A DNA stretch of 64,000 nt from positions 248,001 to 312,000 of the forward strand of contig CALSRC010000001.1 of the NCBI GenBank assembly GCA_943788645.1. Direction: 5' to 3'. A program made the position numbers and the translations under genes. Numbering within the stretch: the first letter of the stretch is position 1; every line of letters begins with the position of its first letter. Positions 1-6,904 of this stretch are shown piece by piece. The notes under the pieces are model-generated. The model saw only the letters and a program-made list of their open reading frames with translations. It made no database searches and was not told the DNA's origin. Source of the stretch: UA16 sp002292325 (GTDB lineage: Bacteria; Bacteroidota; Bacteroidia; Flavobacteriales_D; Sanyastnellaceae).

Positions 1-92
1 CTATCATAGCCACGGTACTCGAGTCGCTGCAATCCCTTGATCAAGATGGGAAAGGAGTCTTTATCTCCGATGTATCCTACTATTCCGCACAT
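1..92 (-). CDS. glmS: Glucosamine-fructose-6-phosphate aminotransferase, N-terminal start (partial)
   Basis: The reverse-strand frame starts with ATG at 92 and runs off the left edge, so only 30 codons are present. The peptide begins MCGIVGYIGD and reaches LEYRGYD. This is the class II glutamine amidotransferase start of GlmS, with Cys2 as the nucleophile that releases ammonia from glutamine. GlmS makes glucosamine-6-phosphate, the first step towards UDP-GlcNAc for peptidoglycan and LPS. The LEYRGYD motif is characteristic of GlmS and separates it from asparagine synthase and PurF. The gene follows the DUF4270 gene by 25 bases on the same strand, and glycogen synthase, DUF4270 and glmS form a common flavobacterial neighbourhood. 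The rest of the gene lies outside the window. Confidence 0.9.
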   Translation of the reverse strand, partial: MCGIVGYIGDKDSFPILIKGLQRLEYRGYD

Positions 93-117
93 GTTAAATC
101 TAATTTAAACAATAAAC

Positions 118-1462
118 TCATTCACTCCACGTGACAAGGATTCGTGCATTGGGCTTCAAAGAGGTTGTATCGCCTTCATCGCCTTGGAATTCTGGACCAT
201 TGAGAACGACACCTTGCAAGGATATTCCTGCTCTTGATGAGACGACGTAAAGTTTATCGCTCGGGAAGGAACCGTTGAGCATTTGTTGGAAGGTCTCGGA
301 TATGTTGAAGCGGTAGGCTTGGTTTGTTGCGTCGAAATTGCCGCCAATGTTCAATCCAATCGACGTCTGATCAGGCGTTGAAATTGGATCGCCTGCTTCA
401 TTCTCAGTTAAAAATGAAAAGCTGCGTTGGAATGGGGTAGCGCGGGTCGTTGTACTGAGGGTCGACAGGAAGCCACAGCTCTGCTTTGTGCACAGCGCGA
501 TTGTCAGATCGTTCTGCTTCCCAAGCAACGAGGTTTGGGAATTCGACCCTGGTTTTGAGTCCAGCACCAGAAAAGATACCTGCTCGCTGTGAACCATCCA
601 ATGCTAAAATGGCCGGTTCATCCAACGCCTGAAATGGAGGACGCCACTGATGAGTGAAAAGGTTGTTTCTCGGACTCAATGCATTGATGCTGAAATCATA
701 CACTGCAGCACTGTCCGTGTCGTTGTGATAATGAAGGCGCATTCGGCTGAGTCCAGTGACTACATCAATACCGACCGCACCGCCCCCAGGACCATTGGGG
801 TCAGGCATGACCGTGAGGCCCTTGAAGTATTCGGACCAGGCTTGATTGGATTCATAGACGGTCGATTCTGCGTTGAGAAGCCGTTGCCCAAAGTCATCCT
901 GTAAATAAACACGCACCTCGGGCGCGATGGTATCCGCTCCAAAATACAATTCTTCACTGGGGTTCAACACAACGGGCTGGAAAGCGACATCTTGCAAGGG
1001 GGGCTCTACCCCTTCGAACGATTGGTTGGAAAAATAACTTGAATCCAAGGTGAGCGAATCACCAAGCTCCATGACGGTGATGTTTTGGGAGCTGAGCAGA
1101 CCATAGCGATCTCCAGTGTAGTTCAGCGAGAGGTAAATGCTGTCGACGGTGGGATTGGAGCCAAAATCGATGTCGGGTGCACTCAACCGGAGTTGAACCG
1201 CAAAACCTGCTTGGTGTGTTCCGAAAAAGGGATGCTCCATTCGACCAAGAACAGCGGTGCTGAGGTGGCTGGTTTCCAAGCTGTCTTCCCGAATGGTATG
1301 AAATTCTAAGGCGAGCGTATCCGTTTGACTCAGATTGAGTAAGTCATCTGCAGCATATTCAAGCCCAATGTCTGTGCTGGGTTTTTTGCAACCCGTGAGG
1401 ACGGCGATCCCCAAGAAAACTGCCACGACTGTCGCATAATGACTTGCGGTGAACTTTATCAT
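118..1462 (-). pseudogene. DUF4270 family lipoprotein, interrupted by one frameshift
   Basis: Two reverse-strand frames together make one DUF4270 protein of about 447 residues. The 5' part (1462 down to 404) starts with a lipoprotein signal peptide ending in LTGC and stops soon after TQLFIFN. The 3' part (to 118) continues in another frame from LTENEAGD to the terminus VTWSE. The switch lies at the A5 run 410-414 (T5 in the gene). Removing one T gives a continuous reading, QLFILTENEAGD. DUF4270 proteins are outer-membrane lipoproteins of Bacteroidota with no established function. The gene sits between glycogen synthase and glmS, its usual place in Flavobacteriales. The break could be a real mutation or a base-calling error; I favour the error because the downstream frame is intact to a sensible end. 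Confidence 0.8.
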
Positions 1463-1466
1463 GCCG

Positions 1467-1474
1467 CGAAGTTC
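1467..1474 (-). promoter_or_regulatory. Degenerate -7 element four bases before the DUF4270 start
   Basis: Read on the reverse strand, GAACTTCG is followed by CGGC and then ATG at 1462. It departs from TAnnTTTG at the first base and at one T, but the spacing to the start codon is the same as at the clearer cases in this window. Confidence 0.35.
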
Positions 1475-1506
1475 AACAATTACGAGACAAGCCTCAGCCT
1501 TTCCCT

Positions 1507-2312
1507 CTAAAATCGTGGTCGTAAAAATTGTGTTATATCACCAACGTACCCCTCTTCACCGTGGTAGCTCATGGTCGGGACGCCGGCATTCTCGATTGCT
1601 TTGGCCGTTTCTGGAGATAGATTCTCAGAACCTACAATCAACCCATCTGAATGTTGAATCGAAAGGGCGTTCAAAGCTTCGAACGTCGGATTATCAATGC
1701 ATTCGATGCTCTTCGATTCAATGCCATCTTGCTGCATCTTTTCCGTCATTCGAGCGTCAAGAGAACCTTCGACACCCCTCATCGTAAATGCTGGTGATGA
1801 TTTTGCTCTCAGCGAAATATGGATCTTTCGCAAACATTTGCTTCAAATACACCGGAACAATACTCGTCATCCACCCGTGGCAATGCACAATATCGGGCGC
1901 CCCACCCAAGCTTTTTCACGGTTTCAAGAACACCCCGCGCGAAGAAAATGGTGCGTTCATCGTTGTCAGGGAAAAGCTTCTCCTTTGCATCTCGAAGGAC
2001 AGCCTTTCGCTTAAAGAACTCATCGTTATCGATGAAGTAAACTTGCATTCGCGCGGTGGGAATAGAAGCCACTTTAATCACCAAAGGATGGTCGGTATCA
2101 TCAATCATGAGGTTCATGCCGGATAGGCGAATCACTTCATGCAATTGGTGTCTACGTTCGTTAATTTTCCCAAATCGTGGTGTGAAAACCCGAATCTCTC
2201 TTCCCTTTTCATGCACCGCCTGTGGTAAATTTCGGCTGACTGAGCTCATTTGAGTAGCAGGCAAGAAGGGTACAATGTGTTGGGATATGTAGAGGATTCT
2301 TGCTTTCTCCAT
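1507..2312 (-). pseudogene. Short glycogen/starch synthase-like protein, interrupted by two frameshifts
   Basis: Read through two single-base expansions, this gives a protein of about 267 residues, the usual length of the short glycogen synthase catalytic-domain proteins of Flavobacteriia. The N-terminus has ILYISQHIVPF and SSVSRNLPQAV. After removing one G from the run at 1900-1903, the frame continues APDIVHCHGWMTSIVPVYLK, a typical GT5 N-domain motif. After removing one G from the run at 1775-1778, it continues YDEGVEGSLDARM and ends at FLRPRF. The family resembles the ADP-glucose-binding N-domain of GlgA, but its exact reaction is uncertain. It heads the glgA-DUF4270-glmS run and is divergent from panC. 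Both breaks are +1 changes in G4 runs, which argues for sequence error or very recent decay. Confidence 0.8.
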
Positions 2313-2343
2313 GGTGCCATGATTTAATTAACAGAACGAAGTT

Positions 2344-2351
2344 CAAAAGTA
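2344..2351 (-). promoter_or_regulatory. -7 promoter element TACTTTTG upstream of the glycogen synthase gene
   Basis: The reverse strand reads TACTTTTG, a full match to the Bacteroidota -7 consensus TAnnTTTG, about 31 bases before the start at 2312. It would drive the glgA-DUF4270-glmS direction from the short divergent spacer shared with panC. Confidence 0.5.
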
Positions 2352-2395
2352 CGAAATTTTAAGCAGGAAACCAAGCGAAAGCCTAGTGAATGCGC

Positions 2396-2403
2396 GATAT
2401 TTG
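2396..2403 (+). promoter_or_regulatory. -7-like element before the panC start
   Basis: GATATTTG lies six bases before ATG at 2410, inside the longer possible panC frame. If it is the promoter core, translation must begin at 2410 and not at the upstream in-frame ATG at 2386. Confidence 0.35.
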
Positions 2404-2409
2404 AGCCCC

Positions 2410-3264
2410 ATGATCACGGTCAAAAAGAAAGAGCTACTCGCAAAAGAGGTGGGTCGATTGAAATTACAAGGTGCTCAGATAGGATTTGTACCGACCATGG
2501 GTGCGTTGCACCACGGCCATGAGTCGTTGATCTTCGAAGCACAAAAGATGTGTGATGCAGTCGTGCTGAGCATTTTTGTGAACCCTACCCAATTCAATAA
2601 GGCAAGTGACTTCGAAACCTACCCTGAGACCTTGGAAGCAGATCTCCAACGTGCGGAACGATTGGGCGTACAGATCGTCTTTATGCCGGATGTCGAAGAA
2701 ATGTACAAGGGTAATTTGGTGGTGAATTCTGTGGATTACGGTCCATTGACTCATTCATTTGAAGGCCAACATCGGCAAGGTCATTTTGACGGTGTAGTGG
2801 CGGTTGTCAGGAAACTTTTCGAAGCAGTGGACGCGGATTGCGCTTATTTCGGAGAAAAGGATTTACAGCAATTGGCGGTGATTAGACGTTTAGCTCAAGA
2901 GGAGTTTGCGGGGTTGCAGATCAAAGGATGTGCCCTGATTCGGGATGTGGACGGCTTGGCGCTCAGCAGTCGCAATGTTCGTTTGAGTCAGGAGGAACGT
3001 GCCAAAGCATTGAAACTGAATGCATGGATTCATGCTTTGAAGCACACAATTGAGGCGGGCCGTTCGATTGAAAGTGCGCTTGAATCGATTTTAACAGCGG
3101 TTAAAAACGAAGAGGGCATCGCCTTGGAATATTTGGATCTGGTCGACCCGGAGAATTTTGAGCCAAGGCGTTCAGGGACCGATCGGGGCGAAGCTTACGC
3201 GGTCGTGGCGGCTTCTGTTGGCGGTGTACGACTCATCGATAATTGCCGCGTTCTTTGTTCGTAA
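2410..3264 (+). CDS. panC: Pantothenate synthetase
   Basis: PanC joins pantoate and beta-alanine with ATP, via pantoyl-adenylate, to make pantothenate in the cytoplasm, the last step before coenzyme A synthesis. The 284-residue protein has the nucleotidyltransferase HxGH motif in PTMGALHHGH (residues 28-37), FVNPTQF, YFGEKDLQQ, and the KMSKS-equivalent LALSSRN. Length matches the family (about 280). An in-frame ATG at 2386 would add eight residues, but family members start with a short M-x-V-x-K segment and a -7-like element lies between the two ATGs, so I chose 2410. panD is not adjacent; the next gene is tatA after about 60 bases. Confidence 0.92.
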   Translation: MITVKKKELLAKEVGRLKLQGAQIGFVPTMGALHHGHESLIFEAQKMCDAVVLSIFVNPTQFNKASDFETYPETLEADLQRAERLGVQIVFMPDVEEMYKGNLVVNSVDYGPLTHSFEGQHRQGHFDGVVAVVRKLFEAVDADCAYFGEKDLQQLAVIRRLAQEEFAGLQIKGCALIRDVDGLALSSRNVRLSQEERAKALKLNAWIHALKHTIEAGRSIESALESILTAVKNEEGIALEYLDLVDPENFEPRRSGTDRGEAYAVVAASVGGVRLIDNCRVLCS

Positions 3265-3325
3265 CCCCCTGATGTGGGTCGCGATATTTCGGTAAATTCT
3301 TCAGAAATTTGAAAAAAACTATCCC

Positions 3326-3499
3326 ATGTTCAATGCAATGAACCCCGGCTCCATTATTTTGATTGCACTGGTCGTGCTTTTATTATTTGGAGGACGAAAA
3401 ATCCCCGAATTAATGAAGGGACTTGGCAAGGGTGTCAAGGAATTCAAGGACGCCACGAACAAAGACGAAGAGGACGATTCATCGGACGAAAAGGCATGA
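3326..3499 (+). CDS. tatA: Sec-independent protein translocase subunit TatA/E
   Basis: This is a 57-residue protein too short for usual ORF cutoffs. It starts MFNAMNPGSI and continues with a hydrophobic stretch (LIALVVLLLF), then FGGRKIPEL and an amphipathic helix (KGLGKGVKEFKDA), ending in an acidic tail rich in Asp and Glu. This is the standard TatA layout: a short membrane helix, the FG hinge and the amphipathic helix that forms the twin-arginine translocation pore. Its TGA overlaps the ATG of the lytic transglycosylase (ATGA at 3496-3499), so the two are probably translationally coupled. No tatC is present nearby. Confidence 0.9.
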   Translation: MFNAMNPGSIILIALVVLLLFGGRKIPELMKGLGKGVKEFKDATNKDEEDDSSDEKA

Positions 3500-4779
3500 G
3501 AGGTGCGTGCTGGTTGCGAGGATTCCCTTTCCTGCTGATAGCGGGCTTTGGGTTGTTCAGAACAACCTCAATTCACGCGAATGACTCATTGGGCGTGGCG
3601 CTTGTTGAACAAGAATTCTTCGCGGATTCATTGGACGTCGTGCTGCAGAAAGAAGAGCTGGCATGGTTGGCTTACCTCCAAGAGGACTGGTGCTTTTCAA
3701 CGGATACGAGTCTTCTCAACATACGAGACTTTGAGTTGGGCCAGACCCCGCTTCTGGATACGGCTGAGATGCAAATGCGCATGGATTTGCTCAATGCCCA
3801 ATCTCCTATGGACTTGGCATGGAATCCGGTGGTTCACGCGCGAATTGCCTTTTACGCGAGTAAAAGGAAGAATCACTTGGGTAAAATGCTCGGTCGGGCC
3901 CCGGCTTATTTTCCTTTATTTGAATCGACATTGGACCGGTTTGGTTTGCCCCTGGAGTTAAAGTATTTACCGGTTGTTGAAAGCGGACTCAATCCGGTTG
4001 CAAAATCGCATGCGGGAGCGCGGGGACTTTGGCAATTCATGTATGCCACAGCGAAGTACCATGGCTTGCGCATTGATTCTTACATCGACGAACGCCACGA
4101 TCCTGTGCGCAGTTCTGAGGCTGCGTGCACGTATTTGGCGAAGCTGCACGGTATTTACGGCGACTGGTACCTTGCCCTTGCCGCTTACAATGCAGGACCA
4201 GGGAATGTAAATCGGGCAATTCGTCGCAGTGGTGGGAAACGAAATTTCTGGGAAATTCGGTTCTTCCTTCCACGAGAAACGCGCAACTATGTTCCGACGT
4301 TTATGGCTGTTGTCTACCTGATGGAATTTTCACAAGAGCACAATATTTACCCGGATCGGGTGTCGCCGTCATTTGCCTTCCTGGATACCGTTATGGTGGA
4401 CGAAGTCTTGCGTTTTGATCAAATTACCCCATTGCTTGATCTGGAGGAAAAGGAATTGGCACGCCTCAACCCCATGTACAGGATGGACATTATTCCAGCA
4501 TCGATGGAGCGCTTCCCTCTGGTATTGCCGCAATCAGAGATACCGGGTTTTCTGGCTTTTCAGGACAGCATGAGGACCATCGAGCCAGAGCGTACACCGG
4601 ACATTGTATTCGTCCCAGAACCGGTGACTTACCGTGTCAAAAATGGAGATGTTTTGGGGAAAATCGCCGATCATTTTGGAGTAAGCGTGCGTCAATTGAA
4701 AGAGTGGAATGACCTCTCAGGCTCCATGATTCGAATCGGTCAAAAGCTCACCATCCATGCAGATCCGAGTAAACTTTAG
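3496..4779 (+). CDS. MltD-type lytic transglycosylase with LysM domain
   Basis: The enzyme cleaves the MurNAc-GlcNAc bond of peptidoglycan to leave 1,6-anhydro ends, acting in the periplasm. After an N-terminal signal peptide, an SLT domain covers about residues 150-270: LPVVESGLNP contains the catalytic Glu, followed by GARGLWQFM, the YLAKLHGIYGDW segment and LALAAYNAGPGNV. The C-terminal 45 residues form one LysM repeat (VTYRVKNGDVLGKIADHFGV, then IRIGQKLTI), which binds glycan strands. The start codon lies in the end of tatA. The family often has one to three LysM repeats; this one has one. The gene is followed, with overlap, by a DUF4837 lipoprotein, a conserved Bacteroidota pairing. Confidence 0.9.
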   Translation: MRGACWLRGFPFLLIAGFGLFRTTSIHANDSLGVALVEQEFFADSLDVVLQKEELAWLAYLQEDWCFSTDTSLLNIRDFELGQTPLLDTAEMQMRMDLLNAQSPMDLAWNPVVHARIAFYASKRKNHLGKMLGRAPAYFPLFESTLDRFGLPLELKYLPVVESGLNPVAKSHAGARGLWQFMYATAKYHGLRIDSYIDERHDPVRSSEAACTYLAKLHGIYGDWYLALAAYNAGPGNVNRAIRRSGGKRNFWEIRFFLPRETRNYVPTFMAVVYLMEFSQEHNIYPDRVSPSFAFLDTVMVDEVLRFDQITPLLDLEEKELARLNPMYRMDIIPASMERFPLVLPQSEIPGFLAFQDSMRTIEPERTPDIVFVPEPVTYRVKNGDVLGKIADHFGVSVRQLKEWNDLSGSMIRIGQKLTIHADPSKL

Positions 4780-5806
4780 TGCTTTATTTTCCGTCTTGCT
4801 GACCGTTTTCGTGGTTGGTTGCGGCAGCCAGGAGGGCGCGCGTTCTGCGCTCACCGGAAAGGTGGGGGCGGCCGGTGAAGTGGTCGTTGTGTGTGATGAG
4901 GTGATTTGGAATGGTGAAGTCGGGGATTCACTCCGTTCGATTTTTGACCATCCGTTTCCTGTATTGCCGCAATACGAACCGTGGTTTAAACTGGTGCATC
5001 TTGAGCCCGAAGCTTTTGACCGGTTTTGGAAGCCGCACCGGAATATTGTGGTGTTGGAGTTGGCTGATCGGGTGGATACCCAAGCACCGCAGGTTTCCAT
5101 TTATAAGGAAAAATATTCGCGGGACCAGATTTACGTGACGGGCGTAGCGCGTCGAGCGGCGGACCTGGCAAAGGCGCTATCGGATGAATCTGAAGCATTG
5201 ATTGGTGTTTTTCATCGCGCCGAAGTGGAACGATACGCTGACCTCATTGCCTTGGATGAAAATGAAGTGATTCGTGCGGAGTTGGGGGCGCGCGCTCAAT
5301 TGGAGTTGACCGTTCCTCGCGATGCACGTTGGGCCAAGAAGAACGAAGATTTTCTCTGGATTGACCGACAATTAACCCGAATGAAAGGCGGGGATAACCA
5401 CGATGTTCAGCAAGGGTTTTTTATTTACCGGGAACCATACGTGGATGACCAGCAATTTTCGATGAGTGCACGACTGAAGGCTCGAAATGCGGCATTGAGA
5501 GCGCATGTTTCCGGACGCAATTCAGGCTCGTATATGACCACGGAGATGCGGTACTCCCCATCGTATGAGGACGTTGTTTTCAAGGGTCAATTCGCTTCGG
5601 AATTACGCGGTCTTTGGAGGATTGAGGGTGATTTTATGGGAGGGCCTTTTTATAGCCTGACCTTGTTCGATGAGCGTTCAGGTGATCTCGTGACGGTGGA
5701 GGGCTACGCCTACGCTCCTTACTTTGATAAACGCGAATACATGAGGGAAGTGGAGTCCATTGTGCGTTCACTGCGATGGTATGAAGCTCCGATAGCGCAA
5801 CCATGA
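4757..5806 (+). CDS. DUF4837 family lipoprotein
   Basis: The 349-residue protein starts with a lipoprotein signal peptide ending in VVGC, so it is probably anchored in the outer or inner membrane facing the periplasm. The rest matches the DUF4837 pattern: an early GEVVVVCDEVIW segment, a central QQGFFIYREPY motif, and a C-terminal EGDFMGGPFYSL region followed by VRSLRW. The function of the family is unknown. The start at 4757 overlaps the transglycosylase by 23 bases, and its stop overlaps the next gene by 4 bases, so all four genes from tatA are likely one transcript. Association with a peptidoglycan hydrolase and Tat suggests an envelope role; that is inference. Confidence 0.8.
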   Translation: MQIRVNFSALFSVLLTVFVVGCGSQEGARSALTGKVGAAGEVVVVCDEVIWNGEVGDSLRSIFDHPFPVLPQYEPWFKLVHLEPEAFDRFWKPHRNIVVLELADRVDTQAPQVSIYKEKYSRDQIYVTGVARRAADLAKALSDESEALIGVFHRAEVERYADLIALDENEVIRAELGARAQLELTVPRDARWAKKNEDFLWIDRQLTRMKGGDNHDVQQGFFIYREPYVDDQQFSMSARLKARNAALRAHVSGRNSGSYMTTEMRYSPSYEDVVFKGQFASELRGLWRIEGDFMGGPFYSLTLFDERSGDLVTVEGYAYAPYFDKREYMREVESIVRSLRWYEAPIAQP

Positions 5807-6852
5807 GGTACTTTTTGATTTCATGTGCATTGTTGGGTGTGTCGTGCAATACGGCGCAACCCCCCGGCATCCCCTCCTCAACAATCTGGGAGTTTAAGTC
5901 GAGCATACGGGCCTTATCATTGGCTTCGGACGGGGGTATTTGGTGGGCCGGCTCAAAGGGCTTGATTGGACATTCGAATGATGCAGGAGCGACGTGGAGT
6001 GTGGATACGCTTCGGCTGTCCGACGGCTCTCTCCCGGCATTTCGGTCCATTGCAGTAACGGATGAGGCGGCATTTGCCCTGACAATTGCGTCCCCGGCGG
6101 TGCTGTTCCGACAGGAAATAGGCTCGGACCATTGGAAACCGGTCTACATCAATGAGGATACGCTGGCCTTTTTTGATAGCATGCATTTTTGGGATGCTCG
6201 TGAGGGCTTGGCCATGGGCGATCCGATGGGAGGGTGCTTGAGTATTTTGATTACACGAGACAGCGGGGAAACATGGACGTTGGTTCCGTGCGAAGATTTA
6301 CCGCCTGTGGTATCCGATTCTACGGGAGCCAGTGAAGCGGCCTTTGCCGCGTCAAATGGAAACATCGCAGTGGAAGGCGACGAGGCATGGATTGCATCAG
6401 GTGGGGTGGCATCTCGGATGTTCTACACAGAGGACCGTGGTCAAACATGGGAAGTAAAGGACACACCAATTGTCCAAGGGGGAGCGATGACAGGGATGTT
6501 CAGTGCTGCTCGGTGCGGTGATCTTCTCGGCATCGGTTGGGGCGGAAATTGGGAGTCCATGGACGACAATTCAGCCAATAAAATCTGCACGACAGACGGC
6601 GGTAGTACATGGGAATTACTCACTCCTAGCGAAGGACCGGGATACCGATCATGTGTCCAGTACAGGCCGGGCACGGATTGCCAAGAAATTTGGGCCGTGG
6701 GGATACCTGGAATCAGTATTTCCAAAGACGGCGGCTTCACGTGGCAGACGGAAAGGGACAGCAGTTACTATACCGTTCGCTTCACAGAAGATGGATCACA
6801 GGCTTGGTTAGCGGGCCGCAGCCAGGTGGAGTTTCGCTCACTGAGTCAGTGA
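5803..6852 (+). CDS. Asp-box (YCF48/BNR-like) beta-propeller lipoprotein
   Basis: A 349-residue exported protein with a lipobox-type start (LLGVSC) and five Asp-box turns: SNDAGATW, TRDSGETW, TEDRGQTW, TTDGGSTW and SKDGGFTW. These mark a propeller fold shared by sialidases, the photosystem II factor YCF48 and VPS10 domains. There are no sialidase catalytic Arg motifs that I can see, so I would not call it a glycosidase. Many Bacteroidota homologues are labelled oxidoreductase without evidence. It overlaps the DUF4837 gene by ATGA and ends the tatA operon. Its partner or ligand cannot be deduced. Confidence 0.75.
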   Translation: MRYFLISCALLGVSCNTAQPPGIPSSTIWEFKSSIRALSLASDGGIWWAGSKGLIGHSNDAGATWSVDTLRLSDGSLPAFRSIAVTDEAAFALTIASPAVLFRQEIGSDHWKPVYINEDTLAFFDSMHFWDAREGLAMGDPMGGCLSILITRDSGETWTLVPCEDLPPVVSDSTGASEAAFAASNGNIAVEGDEAWIASGGVASRMFYTEDRGQTWEVKDTPIVQGGAMTGMFSAARCGDLLGIGWGGNWESMDDNSANKICTTDGGSTWELLTPSEGPGYRSCVQYRPGTDCQEIWAVGIPGISISKDGGFTWQTERDSSYYTVRFTEDGSQAWLAGRSQVEFRSLSQ

Positions 6853-6904
6853 TTGTTTCTCTTTTCATTGCCCCACTTGCCTTGCGGGTTGCAACGTTTT
6901 TCGG

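Noticed and set aside
404..420. Programmed ribosomal frameshift in DUF4270
   Set aside because: The shift needed (+1 or -2) does not fit a classical -1 slippery heptamer, and no stimulatory structure is evident; a homopolymer error is simpler.
5803..6852. Calling the Asp-box protein a sialidase
   Set aside because: Asp-boxes alone indicate a propeller fold; no catalytic Arg, Tyr or Asp set was seen.
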